Assembly (NCBI GenBank): GCA_028097945.1
Contig: JAOHFJ010000001.1
Span: forward strand, 56,741 to 120,740
Length of the DNA: 64,000 nucleotides
Direction: 5' to 3'
Source of the DNA: Candidatus Pelagibacter sp.
Lineage (GTDB): Bacteria > Pseudomonadota > Alphaproteobacteria > Pelagibacterales > Pelagibacteraceae
A program made the position numbers and the translations under genes. Numbering within the stretch: position 1 is the stretch's first letter; every line of letters begins with the position of its first letter. Below the pieces are notes generated by a model. The model was not told the DNA's origin. It worked only from the letters and a program-made list of their open reading frames with translations, and made no database searches. Of this stretch, positions 50,412 to 58,852 are shown piece after piece.

Positions 50412-51300
50412 TAAGATTAGCATAATTGGTTGTGGTTTAATCGGCTCCTCTATTTTGAGAGCTGTAGTAGAAAAAAAATTAGCTTCTAGAATCAGTGCTT
50501 ACGACAAATCATCGAAAGTAACTGATTATCTGAAAAAGAACTTTTCAGTAGAAATTTGTAGTAATATCTCAGATGTAGTTAAGGAGTCTGATTTAATAAT
50601 AATCGCTTCTCCTTTAAGCAGTTACAAAGAAATACTACTTTCTATTCAATCTAACTTAAAAGAAAATGTAATTTTAACCGATACAGGTTCTGCAAAAAAA
50701 GAAGTAAATAAAATCATTAGCAACCTAAATCTTAAAAATATTAACTGGATTGCTTCACATCCTATAGCTGGAACAGAGTACAGTGGTCCGGAAGCAGGCT
50801 TTGCAGCTTTATTCAATAATAGATGGTGCATTTTATCGGCAGACAAAAAAGCAAGCAAAGATAAAATTAGTGAACTAGAAAAGTTTTGGTATAAACTTGG
50901 CAGCAAAGTAAAGTTTATGTCATTTGAAGACCATGACTATATTCTATCACTAACCAGTCATTTACCACACGCAGTTGCTTATAGTATAGTAAAAACTGCG
51001 ATTAATAATGAAGACAAATTCAAAGATGATGTTATTCAATACAGCGCAGGGGGTTTAAGAGATTTTACAAGAATAGCGGCATCAGACCCTTTAATGTGGA
51101 AAGATATTTTTATTGATAACAGCGATAACATCTTAAAAGTATTAGACAACTACTCTAAAAATCTTGAGGAAATTAAAAACGCTATTAAAAATAAAGACAG
51201 TAAAAAACTTTTGGAAATTTTCTCATCAACCAAAAAAGTAAGAAAAGAGATTATTGAAGCAGGTCAAGATACAGATAAACCTGGTTTTGGTAGAGATTAA
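50404..51300 (+). CDS. tyrA: Prephenate/arogenate dehydrogenase
   Basis: NAD(P)-dependent step of tyrosine synthesis. The 298-residue protein has the Rossmann start KISIIGCGLIGSSILRAVVE, DLIIIASPLSSYKEI, VILTDTGSAKKEV, the catalytic-site SHPIAGTEYSGPEAGFAALF and LTSHLPHAVAYSIV, then a helical dimer domain with SAGGLRDFTRIAASDPLMW. Whether prephenate or arogenate is preferred cannot be told. It overlaps hisC by 8 bases and converges on the next gene. Confidence 0.93.
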   Translation: MFNKISIIGCGLIGSSILRAVVEKKLASRISAYDKSSKVTDYLKKNFSVEICSNISDVVKESDLIIIASPLSSYKEILLSIQSNLKENVILTDTGSAKKEVNKIISNLNLKNINWIASHPIAGTEYSGPEAGFAALFNNRWCILSADKKASKDKISELEKFWYKLGSKVKFMSFEDHDYILSLTSHLPHAVAYSIVKTAINNEDKFKDDVIQYSAGGLRDFTRIAASDPLMWKDIFIDNSDNILKVLDNYSKNLEEIKNAIKNKDSKKLLEIFSSTKKVRKEIIEAGQDTDKPGFGRD

Positions 51301-51309
51301 TTAAAAAAT

Positions 51310-52374
51310 TTAGAGGTTAGATAAAATCGACTTAGTACATTTTACGGTATCAGCATTTCCACCAAGGTCTTTAGTTCTATTACTTTTCTCACTTAAAGAT
51401 TTTTCAATTGACTCAACTATTGAATTAGAGGCTTCTTTTTCTCCTAAATAATCTAACATCATTGCACCAGACCAGATTTGACCCACAGGGTTAGCAATTC
51501 CTTTTCCAGCAATATCAGGTGCAGATCCATGTACAGGCTCAAAGAGAGATGGAAATTTATTTTCAGGATTTATATTTCCAGAAGGAGCAATTCCAATAGT
51601 TCCTGTACAAGCAGGTCCTAAATCTGAAAGAATATCTCCAAATAAATTCGACGCAACAATTACATCAAACCATTCAGGATTTAGAACAAATCTAGCGACT
51701 AAAATATCTATATGAAATTGGTCTGTCTCAATTTCTGGATATTTTTTTTTCATTTCTTTAAATCTTTCATCCCAAAAAGGCATGGTAATTGAAATTCCAT
51801 TTGATTTTGTAGCATTTGTTAATTTTTTTCTTTTTCGTTTTTTTGCTAATTCAAAGGCAAATTTTTGAACTCTATCTACTCCGTGGGCTGACATTATAGT
51901 TTCTTGGACAGCTATTTCACGATCAGTATCTTTAAACATTCGCCCACCCACAGAAGAATATTCTCCCTCTGTGTTTTCTCGAACTATAAGCATATCAATG
52001 TCACCAGGTTTTTTATTGGCTAAAGGAGGATTAATACCTGGAAAAAGTTTTACAGGTCTAAGGTTGACGTATTGATCAAATTCTCTTCTAAATTTAAGCA
52101 ATGATCCCCATAATGATATATGATCTGAAACCTTTTCTGGCATTCCCACTGCTCCGAAAAAAATTGCATCATGTTTTTCTAATTTTTCCTTCCAATCATC
52201 AGGAAGCATTTTTCCGTGTTGTTCGTAATAATCACATGATGCAAAATCATACTCAGTAAAATTTATTTTAAATTGATGTTTTAAAGCAGTGTCTTTTAAA
52301 ACTTTTAAACCCTCGGGCAAAACTTCTTTTCCTATTCCGTCACCAGCTATTGATGCTATGTTATATTCTTTCAT
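51310..52374 (-). CDS. Tartrate/D-malate-type decarboxylating dehydrogenase
   Basis: A 354-residue member of the isocitrate/isopropylmalate dehydrogenase superfamily. It has IASIAGDGIGKEVLPEGLKV, FFGAVGMPEKVSDHISLWG, LLKFRREFDQYVNLRPVKLF, IVRENTEGEYSSVGGRM, the catalytic-Lys region [35 protein letters not shown] and [20 protein letters not shown]. The NTEGEYSSVGG loop separates it from the LeuB in this window and fits the tartrate dehydrogenase/D-malate dehydrogenase (TtuC/DmlA) group. The exact substrate is not assured. It stands alone, divergent from the dehalogenase-like gene. Confidence 0.85.
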   Translation of the reverse strand: MKEYNIASIAGDGIGKEVLPEGLKVLKDTALKHQFKINFTEYDFASCDYYEQHGKMLPDDWKEKLEKHDAIFFGAVGMPEKVSDHISLWGSLLKFRREFDQYVNLRPVKLFPGINPPLANKKPGDIDMLIVRENTEGEYSSVGGRMFKDTDREIAVQETIMSAHGVDRVQKFAFELAKKRKRKKLTNATKSNGISITMPFWDERFKEMKKKYPEIETDQFHIDILVARFVLNPEWFDVIVASNLFGDILSDLGPACTGTIGIAPSGNINPENKFPSLFEPVHGSAPDIAGKGIANPVGQIWSGAMMLDYLGEKEASNSIVESIEKSLSEKSNRTKDLGGNADTVKCTKSILSNL

Positions 52375-52467
52375 GAGTTGAATTTATTCTCCTCAAATGT
52401 TTTGTAAAGTTATTTTAAGATTATTTTTAAGGTACACAACTCTGTTTGTGGTAGGATTTAAGCTTAA

Positions 52468-53355
52468 ATGTTTAAAGACTTTAAAGAAGAATATATTAAG
52501 GGAGAAGGAGCGAGTTTATTCGTTCGTCGTGCTGGACCAGAAGGTGCACCACCTATCGTTCTTCTTCATGGTTATCCTCAAACTTCTGCTATGTGGCACG
52601 GTGTGGCCCCAATCCTTGCGCGTTCATTTCAAGTTATATGTCCAGACTTACGTGGCTACGGCAAGTCAGATAAACCTACTTCTGATTTATCACACTCTTT
52701 ATATTCAAAGCGTGCGATGGCAAAAGACATTGTTTCCATAATGAAACATTTAGGACATAAAAAATATTTTATTGGTGCTCATGATCGAGGCGCAAGAGTT
52801 GCACACAGACTTGGGCTTGATCACCCTCATTATGTTAATGCAATGGTTCTTCTTGATATTGCACCAACTAGAGAAATGTACGCTGGCACAACTACTGACT
52901 TTGCTCGCGCATATTGGCATTGGTTTTTTTTAATTCAACCTAATCCTCTACCCGAGCAAATTATCTCTAAAGATCCGGAGGCATTTTGGAAGCTGAAATG
53001 TTTTAATCAGACAAGTGGAGACAATCCATTTACTAAAGAGGCATTGGCAGAATATTTAGATGCTTTTAAAAGTCCAAAAACTATTCATTCCAGCTGCGAA
53101 GATTATCGTGCAGCAGCAAGTATAGATATAGAGCATGATAATGAAGATCAAAAAAAACTTTTAATGCCTATACTTGCCCTTTGGGCAAAACGTGGAGTGA
53201 TTGAAAAATGTTTTGATGCATTAAAGCTTTGGCGGAAGCGAGCAGATAAAGTAGAAGGCGAGTCTATTAATGCATCACATTATATGGCTGAGGAAATTCC
53301 TGAAGAAATTGCTAAGCGGATGTCCGAATTTTTTTTACATAGTATTAAGTTTTAA
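52468..53355 (+). CDS. Fluoroacetate-dehalogenase-like alpha/beta hydrolase
   Basis: A 295-residue hydrolase close to haloacetate dehalogenases. Seen: LLHGYPQTSAMWHGVAPIL, PDLRGYGKSDKP, nucleophile Asp106 in GAHDRGARVAHRLGLDHP with carboxylate-binding Arg107 and Arg110, the acid Asp130 in LLDIAPT, His151-Trp152 of the halide site, EDYRAAASIDIEHD and the His271 base in SHYMAEEIPEE. I could not place the equivalent of the second halide-site Trp. Arg codons are mostly CGN (about four in five), whereas neighbours nearly always use AGA, suggesting recent transfer. Substrate unproven; an epoxide or other ester substrate is less likely. Confidence 0.82.
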   Translation: MFKDFKEEYIKGEGASLFVRRAGPEGAPPIVLLHGYPQTSAMWHGVAPILARSFQVICPDLRGYGKSDKPTSDLSHSLYSKRAMAKDIVSIMKHLGHKKYFIGAHDRGARVAHRLGLDHPHYVNAMVLLDIAPTREMYAGTTTDFARAYWHWFFLIQPNPLPEQIISKDPEAFWKLKCFNQTSGDNPFTKEALAEYLDAFKSPKTIHSSCEDYRAAASIDIEHDNEDQKKLLMPILALWAKRGVIEKCFDALKLWRKRADKVEGESINASHYMAEEIPEEIAKRMSEFFLHSIKF

Positions 53356-53360
53356 ATATC

Positions 53361-54068
53361 TTAAAAATATTTCTTTATTTCGGTATAGATTTTATTTTCT
53401 ATCTCCTTAAGAAATTCATCATTTTCTTTGCCAGGCATAATTGGTTCTAAAAATGATATATGTATATCGCCCGTATATTTCATAAAACTATTTTTTGGCC
53501 AAACTTTTCCAGTGTTTAAAGCTACAGGGATGCAAGGCAAATTTAAAGCTTTGTAAATTCTTCCAGCTCCTTTTTTAAATGCAGGCTGTTCATCAAGTTT
53601 TACTCTAGTTCCTTGTGGAAATATAAGAAGAGGTCTTTTACTTTTTTCTATGGTTTCTTTAATTTTATCGAAAAAATTTAAATTTTCTTTTGTAGTTGTT
53701 TGTCTAATAATTGCAATTGAACCTATTTTTCTTAAATACCAGCCAAATAGTGGAATACTTAATAGTTCTTTTTTTAAAATAAAGATAGGTCCATCCAAAG
53801 GTATCTGCAGAGCAAAAGTTTCAAACATCGATTGATGCGCTGAAGCAACAAAAAAATTATCTACTTTCTTTAAATTTTCAACACCATGAAATTTTACGTT
53901 TGTGTTAAGAATAATTTTTAATAGAAGAACTATGTATCTAGCAGACACCCTTCCAAAAAATAGTGTAAATTTACTTGGAAGAATTAATGTTGGTATGGCT
54001 AAAATAAAAATTATTATAAGGCCAACATATAAAAAGATATTAAAGATTAGTGATCTAATAAATTGCAT
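53361..54068 (-). CDS. plsC: 1-acyl-sn-glycerol-3-phosphate acyltransferase
   Basis: Makes phosphatidic acid at the inner membrane. The 235-residue protein has two N-terminal hydrophobic spans, the HX4D-type motif as SAHQSMFETFAL (Glu in place of Asp), PIFILKKELLSIPLFGWYL, FPQGTRVKLDEQPAFKKGAG and CIPVALNTGKVWP. The conservative Asp-to-Glu change leaves the catalytic His. It begins at the lysA stop with a one-base overlap and ends convergent to the dehalogenase-like gene. Confidence 0.88.
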   Translation of the reverse strand: MQFIRSLIFNIFLYVGLIIIFILAIPTLILPSKFTLFFGRVSARYIVLLLKIILNTNVKFHGVENLKKVDNFFVASAHQSMFETFALQIPLDGPIFILKKELLSIPLFGWYLRKIGSIAIIRQTTTKENLNFFDKIKETIEKSKRPLLIFPQGTRVKLDEQPAFKKGAGRIYKALNLPCIPVALNTGKVWPKNSFMKYTGDIHISFLEPIMPGKENDEFLKEIENKIYTEIKKYF

Positions 54069-55297
54069 TAAGAATTAATCAATTTAAGTAAATTTTGCTT
54101 TTTTCTAATATATCTTAATTTATTTTTATTGATTAAAATTTCAGCTATTAATGGTCTAGTATTGTAGTTGGAGGATAGCGATGACCCGTAAGCACCAACA
54201 TTAGTTATAGCAACAAAGTCGTTTTCATTTACTTTAGGATAGTTTTTATAAACACCAAATTTACAAGTGCTTTCACAAATTGGTCCCACAAATTCTATTT
54301 TACCTCTCATCTTTGATGATTTTTTTGAAATAGGAATAATTTTATGAAAAGCCTCATATAAAGCAGGACGCATAAAATCATTCATACCAGCATCTAGTAT
54401 TATAAAGTTTTTATTCGTTCCTTTTTTTATAAATTGAATTTTACTAATTAGTAGACCAGTATTACCGATAATAGATCTTCCCGGTTCAAAAATTATTTTA
54501 CAATTTAATTTTTTAGAAAAATTATGTACTAGTTTAGAATATTTGCTTAGATTAATTGGTTTTTCTTTATCAGTATAATTTATACCGAAACCACCACCCA
54601 AATCGACATATTTCAAATTTAGTTTTAATTCTCTAATTAATTTACTCATGACATTTAGAGTTTTTCTAAATGGTGCATCGTTCAATATTTGACTTCCAAT
54701 ATGCACACTTAAAGCGTCTAATTTAATATTTTTAAAAGATTTAATCGTTTTAAGAAAAATCTTAAAATTTTTTATTGATAATCCAAATTTATTCTCTGCT
54801 TTTCCAGTTGATATATTTCTATGTGTTTTCGCATCAACATTAGGGTTTAACCTAAAACCGATTGAAACTTTTTTTCTTAATTTTTTAGCTAAATTATTTA
54901 CTAATTTTGCTTCACTTTCCGACTCGCAATTGATTAATAAAATCTTTTTATTAATTGCAATTTTCAACTCTTCTTCTGTTTTGCCAACCCCAGAAAAAAC
55001 AATTTTATTAGGTCTGATGCCTGCTTTTAAAGCTTTTAATAGCTCACCGCCTGAAACCACATCAGCTCCAGCGCCTAACCTTCCAAGTATACGAAGTATA
55101 TTTAAGTTGCTATTAGATTTTGCGGCAAAACAAATTAAAGGATTAGTCTTTTTAAATGTTTTAGCAAATTTTAAAAAATTAAAAGCAATCTGATTTTCTG
55201 AGTAAATATAAAAAGGTGTTTTATTCTTTTTTAAAATATTATTGATCGATAGTTTTTCAACAAATAAATTTTTACCTACATATCTTAGATTTTCCAT
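54068..55297 (-). CDS. lysA: Diaminopimelate decarboxylase
   Basis: The last step of lysine synthesis. The 409-residue PLP enzyme has TPFYIYSENQIAFNFLKF, the cofactor Lys in ICFAAKSNSNLNILR near 60, GAGADVVSGGELLKALKAG, SVHIGSQIL, YVDLGGGFGINY, EPGRSIIGNTGLLIS, and the substrate motif PICESTCKFG with DFVAITNVGAYGSSLSSNYN. It lies 4 bases after a tiny lipoprotein gene in argH-lipoprotein-lysA-plsC. Confidence 0.95.
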   Translation of the reverse strand: MENLRYVGKNLFVEKLSINNILKKNKTPFYIYSENQIAFNFLKFAKTFKKTNPLICFAAKSNSNLNILRILGRLGAGADVVSGGELLKALKAGIRPNKIVFSGVGKTEEELKIAINKKILLINCESESEAKLVNNLAKKLRKKVSIGFRLNPNVDAKTHRNISTGKAENKFGLSIKNFKIFLKTIKSFKNIKLDALSVHIGSQILNDAPFRKTLNVMSKLIRELKLNLKYVDLGGGFGINYTDKEKPINLSKYSKLVHNFSKKLNCKIIFEPGRSIIGNTGLLISKIQFIKKGTNKNFIILDAGMNDFMRPALYEAFHKIIPISKKSSKMRGKIEFVGPICESTCKFGVYKNYPKVNENDFVAITNVGAYGSSLSSNYNTRPLIAEILINKNKLRYIRKKQNLLKLINS

Positions 55298-55301
55298 AAG
55301 A

Positions 55302-55412
55302 TTATGAAATTATATTGATCTGATCTATTTTACCTTGATATTTAGGTTCAGATTTTTTTCCGCAACTAGTTAAAATAAAAACCATTAAAAAAAAAGTAGC
55401 TATAAGTTTCAT
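55302..55412 (-). CDS. Small lipoprotein (36 aa), LptM/YifL-like
   Basis: A 36-residue frame between argH and lysA. It begins MKLIATFFLMVFILTSCGKK: a basic start, a hydrophobic core and a perfect lipobox LTSC, so Cys17 would be lipidated after cleavage, leaving a 20-residue mature peptide. Small lipoproteins at this place next to lysA are known in proteobacteria, and LptM of E. coli, which helps assemble the LPS translocon LptDE, is one. Its start overlaps the argH stop (TAATG) and it ends 4 bases before lysA. The LptM function is inference. Confidence 0.75.
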   Translation of the reverse strand: MKLIATFFLMVFILTSCGKKSEPKYQGKIDQINIIS

Positions 55413-56791
55413 TAAATTTCCCTTTTATATTTTTTTATCATTGATTTAACGTTAATTACAGATGTTCCTCCATGAGATTTTTTTGAATTCATAGAATTTT
55501 TAACATCAAACACTTTTAAAACACTTTTATCTAAATTTTTATAAAATTTTTTGATTTCTTCCAAATTTAATTCAGATAACATCTTTTTATTTTTTTCTGC
55601 GTAATTAACAAGCTTCGCTGAGATAGCGTAAGATTCTCTGAACGATAAATTTTTATTTTTAACAAGATAGTCTGCAAAATCAGTTGCTGTTGTAAAACCT
55701 TGGTTAGCCATAAAAAGCATATTTACTTTATTAGCATTTACAGAACTGATTAATTCAGCACTCATAGTTAAAGTGTCTTTTAAAGTATCAAAGCCACCAA
55801 AAACTAACTCTTTATCATCCTGCATATCTTTAAAATATGACAAGGGAAGACCTTTCATTATTGTTAGTATTGCATTTAACTTTCCATAATTTATTCCAAC
55901 TTTCCCTCTAATTAATTCTGCTGGGTCGGGATTCTTTTTTTGTGGCATAATTGAAGATCCTGTAAGCATGCTGTCTTTAAATGAAATTAAATTAAAAGCA
56001 TCAGAATTATAAATAATAAAATCTTCTGCTAATCTCGAAAGATGCATTGCGCAAACAGCTGACGCGTATAAAAAATCTATTGCAAAATCTCTATCAGATA
56101 CAGAGTCGATAGAATTATCAGTTGGTTTTTTAAATCCAAGTTTTTTTGCAGTATAAGTTCTATCTATCTTATACGAAGTTCCAGAAAGTGCAGCTGATCC
56201 AAGAGGACATTCATCCAAAAGATTTAAATTATTTTCAAATCTTTTTTTATCTCTCTTTAACATTTCAAAATAAGATAAAAGATAATGCGCAAATGAAATT
56301 GGTTGTGCATTTTTTAAATGAGTTAATCCAGGCATCACTGTGTCTGTATTTTTTTCTGCTTTTTTAAGCAAATTTTTCATTACTAAAGAAATGTCTTTTA
56401 AAATTTCTTTAGACGCATCTTTGATCCATAATTTAAAATCAGTTACTACCTGATCATTTCTCGATCTAGCTGTATGCAAAAATCCAGCTGAAGTCCCAAT
56501 AATTTCAAATAAAGCTTTTTCTATATTCAAATGAATGTCCTCATATTTTTCTTTAAACTCGAAATTGCCTCTATCTATTTGTGCCTTAATTTTTTTAAGT
56601 CCGTTTATAATTTTGTTACCGTCTTCACTTTTAATGATTTTTTGTTTGATCAGCATCTGTGTGTGTACAATAGATGCAGTGATATCTTGCTCATAGAGTC
56701 TTTTATCAATATGAATTGAAGACCCGATCTTTTGAAAAGATTGAGACGTTTTATTTTTAAATCTATTAGACCAAATTGTTTTATTTTTCAT
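55412..56791 (-). CDS. argH: Argininosuccinate lyase
   Basis: Splits argininosuccinate into arginine and fumarate. The 459-residue protein begins TIWSNRFKNKTSQSFQKIGS and has the HTARSRNDQVVTDFKLWIKD region, MPGLTHLKNAQPISFAHYLL, and the superfamily signature GSSIMPQKKNPDPAELIRGK near 277 with its catalytic Ser. It is first of the minus-strand group running to plsC, divergent from tlpA across 30 bases. Confidence 0.96.
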   Translation of the reverse strand: MKNKTIWSNRFKNKTSQSFQKIGSSIHIDKRLYEQDITASIVHTQMLIKQKIIKSEDGNKIINGLKKIKAQIDRGNFEFKEKYEDIHLNIEKALFEIIGTSAGFLHTARSRNDQVVTDFKLWIKDASKEILKDISLVMKNLLKKAEKNTDTVMPGLTHLKNAQPISFAHYLLSYFEMLKRDKKRFENNLNLLDECPLGSAALSGTSYKIDRTYTAKKLGFKKPTDNSIDSVSDRDFAIDFLYASAVCAMHLSRLAEDFIIYNSDAFNLISFKDSMLTGSSIMPQKKNPDPAELIRGKVGINYGKLNAILTIMKGLPLSYFKDMQDDKELVFGGFDTLKDTLTMSAELISSVNANKVNMLFMANQGFTTATDFADYLVKNKNLSFRESYAISAKLVNYAEKNKKMLSELNLEEIKKFYKNLDKSVLKVFDVKNSMNSKKSHGGTSVINVKSMIKKYKREI

Positions 56792-56821
56792 TTTACTGTG
56801 TTATTTCTAATTTAAATTAAT

Positions 56822-57349
56822 ATGAAAATTAGTAAATCTTTTAAAATCTATATTCACATAATCCTTTTTTATCTGATTAGCCATAGTCTTTACGGGGCTG
56901 AAGATTTTTCAAAAAATATAGTAATTCACGAAAAACCGACTCAAATTAAAGAATTAAAGTTTAAAGATGCAGATCTTAATGATGTCGATTTAACTAACAA
57001 AAAAGGCAACATCATGATCTTGAATTTCTGGGCAACATGGTGTGCTCCTTGTAAAAGAGAAATGCCATCGCTTGAAAAATTAACTAATCAATTCCCGCAA
57101 GTTAAGGTTTACGCTATAAACATGGAACAACCTAATAAACTTAAAGTAAGAGACTTTTTTAGAAGCGTTGGTGTTGCTAGTCTAGATACTTACTATGATC
57201 CAAAGTTGAAATTAGTAAAGCAATTCAAAATGCGAGGACTTCCCACAAGTATTTTGATCGATAAAAATGGCGATGAATTTGGCAGAGTCATTGGTGAAGT
57301 TGATTTTGTGAGTGATAATTTTATCAGTTTAATAAAAAAATATATTTAG
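56822..57349 (+). CDS. tlpA: TlpA-family thiol-disulfide reductase
   Basis: A periplasmic or membrane-anchored thioredoxin-fold protein that reduces disulfides, often for cytochrome c or oxidase assembly. In 175 residues there is an N-terminal signal or anchor (about 7-25), then the redox site LNFWATWCAPCKREMPSLEK near 62-81 and the cis-Pro region MRGLPTSILIDKNG near 137. The last bases overlap the opposing small membrane gene by 4. Divergence from argH is a common alphaproteobacterial arrangement. Confidence 0.9.
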   Translation: MKISKSFKIYIHIILFYLISHSLYGAEDFSKNIVIHEKPTQIKELKFKDADLNDVDLTNKKGNIMILNFWATWCAPCKREMPSLEKLTNQFPQVKVYAINMEQPNKLKVRDFFRSVGVASLDTYYDPKLKLVKQFKMRGLPTSILIDKNGDEFGRVIGEVDFVSDNFISLIKKYI

Positions 57350-57546
57350 TTTTTAAAAAAATAAGCCATTAAAACCAAAAAAATAATTGCAATAAACTGA
57401 AGTAAGACCCGTAATTGCATTAATTTATTAGAATATTTTTTACTGGTACTTCCGCCCTTAAATAAAGTATATATACCCATTATTAAAACTATGGCGACAG
57501 CGCCCAATAAAGTGAAACCAATAAAATTAAAAAAAAATTCAGACAT
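57346..57546 (-). CDS. Twin-transmembrane protein, HIG1-like
   Basis: A 66-residue protein with two membrane spans, FFNFIGFTLLGAVAIVLIMG and LLQFIAIIFLVLMAYFF, joined by a basic loop YTLFKGGSTSKKYSNKLMQL containing the SNKLM-x-x-RV pattern seen in alphaproteobacterial members of the hypoxia-induced HIG1 family. Mitochondrial relatives associate with cytochrome c oxidase; the bacterial role is unclear. It faces tlpA tail to tail and diverges from the esterase. Confidence 0.75.
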   Translation of the reverse strand: MSEFFFNFIGFTLLGAVAIVLIMGIYTLFKGGSTSKKYSNKLMQLRVLLQFIAIIFLVLMAYFFKN

Positions 57547-57562
57547 TTAATATTCTACTATC

Positions 57563-58219
57563 ATGACCTATTCATTAAATACAATTATTTTAGAACCACT
57601 TTCTAAAAATAAACCCAAAAACGCCGTTATACTTTGCCACGGTTATGGAGGAGATGGTAACGATATCTCAATACTTGCTAATTACTGGAGAGCTCATTTG
57701 CCTGATACAATTTTCATCTGTCCCAATGCTCCCGAGAAATGCGCAGCAAGCCCATCAGGTTTTCAATGGTTTGATCTTATGGATCAAACACCGGAGCAAG
57801 TTTTATCTAAATCGCTGGTCGCAGAAAACAAATTAAATAAACTCATTGATGAGGTAAAAAAAAATAATGATTTAAAAGCTAGCGAAATTATCATTGGAGG
57901 ATTTAGTCAAGGTTGTATGATTACTTTACAAACTGGCTTGAAAAGAAAAGATAAAGTGAATTCTGTAATTGGCTACTCAGGTAGAATTATTGATACCGAA
58001 CATCTCTCAAAAAATATTATTTCCAGGCCCAAGATCATTTTAATGCATGGGGACATAGATCAAGTGGTTTCTATCGACTCATTATTAGAGGCTAAAGACT
58101 TTTTTAATAAAAATAATTATGAAATTGAAACACAAATTTTTAAAAACTGTGAACATCGTATACCAACTGAAGGGTCAAGTTTGGGCCTACAATTTATAAA
58201 AAAACAATTTAATTCTTAA
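57563..58219 (+). CDS. Carboxylesterase/phospholipase-type alpha/beta hydrolase
   Basis: A 218-residue cytoplasmic esterase of the carboxylesterase-2 group. It shows VILCHGYGGDGNDISILANY near 22-41, FICPNAPEKC, FQWFDLMDQTPEQV, the nucleophile in IIIGGFSQGCMITLQTG near 112, the acid in ILMHGDIDQVVSI, and the His in KNCEHRIPTEG near 193. The compact size and GFSQG elbow fit this family. The natural substrate is unknown. Confidence 0.86.
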   Translation: MTYSLNTIILEPLSKNKPKNAVILCHGYGGDGNDISILANYWRAHLPDTIFICPNAPEKCAASPSGFQWFDLMDQTPEQVLSKSLVAENKLNKLIDEVKKNNDLKASEIIIGGFSQGCMITLQTGLKRKDKVNSVIGYSGRIIDTEHLSKNIISRPKIILMHGDIDQVVSIDSLLEAKDFFNKNNYEIETQIFKNCEHRIPTEGSSLGLQFIKKQFNS

Positions 58220-58227
58220 TTTTTTTT

Positions 58228-58271
58228 AACTGATACATAATTATAACTTGATATAATTTTTTGTATCAGTT
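58228..58271. promoter_or_regulatory. Perfect 10-base inverted repeat around a TATAAT box before the HNH gene
   Basis: AACTGATACA (58228-58237) and TGTATCAGTT (58262-58271) are exact inverted copies separated by 24 bases that contain TATAAT (58252-58257). Neither strand has a T tract after the stem, so a terminator is unlikely. The arms could be an operator for a dimeric regulator controlling the HNH gene, which starts 12 bases downstream. No good -35 box lies at the right distance. Confidence 0.5.
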
Positions 58272-58282
58272 AGCTTTGATTA

Positions 58283-58852
58283 ATGATTATTTCGTCTGTA
58301 GATAAAGTACCTCTTGAAAAATGCCCAGCGTTGGTATTGAACGCTGACTTTAGGCCTTTGAGCTATTATCCATTATCAATTTGGTGTTGGCAAGATGCAG
58401 TGAAGTCAGTTTTTTTAGACAGAGTGAGTATTGTTTCAAATTACAAAAGAAAAATTAGAAGTCCTTCATTTGAAATGAACTTACCAAGTGTGATTGCACT
58501 TAAAAATTTTATTCAACCATCAAAAAATCCAAACTTTACAAGATTTAATGTTTTTTTAAGAGATAAGTTTTCTTGTCAGTATTGTGGAGATAAAAAAGAT
58601 TTAACTTTTGATCATTTGCTGCCTAAGTCAAGAGGAGGATTAACAGATTGGAATAATGTGGTAACAGCTTGTTCGAGCTGTAATGTTAAAAAAGGTGGAA
58701 AACTTTATAAAGATTGTGATCTTAAATTAGCTAATAAACCTTATGCCCCAACAGTAGAGGATTTACACAGAAATGGAAGAAATTTTCCTCCAAATTTTTT
58801 ACATGAAAGTTGGATGGATTATCTATACTGGGATATCGAGTTACAACCTTAA
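58283..58852 (+). CDS. HNH endonuclease family protein
   Basis: A 189-residue protein with a C-terminal HNH fold: zinc cysteines in FSCQYCGDKKDLTFDHLLPK (Cys-x2-Cys, then the Asp-His of the HNH motif) and VVTACSSCNVKKGGK near 131-145, the second Cys-x2-Cys. The first 90 residues (LNADFRPLSYYPLSIWCWQD) match a widespread bacterial stand-alone HNH group whose function is not established. It is preceded by an inverted repeat with a -10-like box and faces coq7 tail to tail. Confidence 0.88.
   Translation: MIISSVDKVPLEKCPALVLNADFRPLSYYPLSIWCWQDAVKSVFLDRVSIVSNYKRKIRSPSFEMNLPSVIALKNFIQPSKNPNFTRFNVFLRDKFSCQYCGDKKDLTFDHLLPKSRGGLTDWNNVVTACSSCNVKKGGKLYKDCDLKLANKPYAPTVEDLHRNGRNFPPNFLHESWMDYLYWDIELQP

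Noticed and set aside
52397..52741. A 114-residue plus-strand frame before and inside the dehalogenase-like gene
   Set aside because: It is out of frame with the clear hydrolase gene and shows no conserved motif.
58228..58271. Rho-independent terminator between the esterase and the HNH gene
   Set aside because: The stem has a 24-base loop and no T run after it on either strand.
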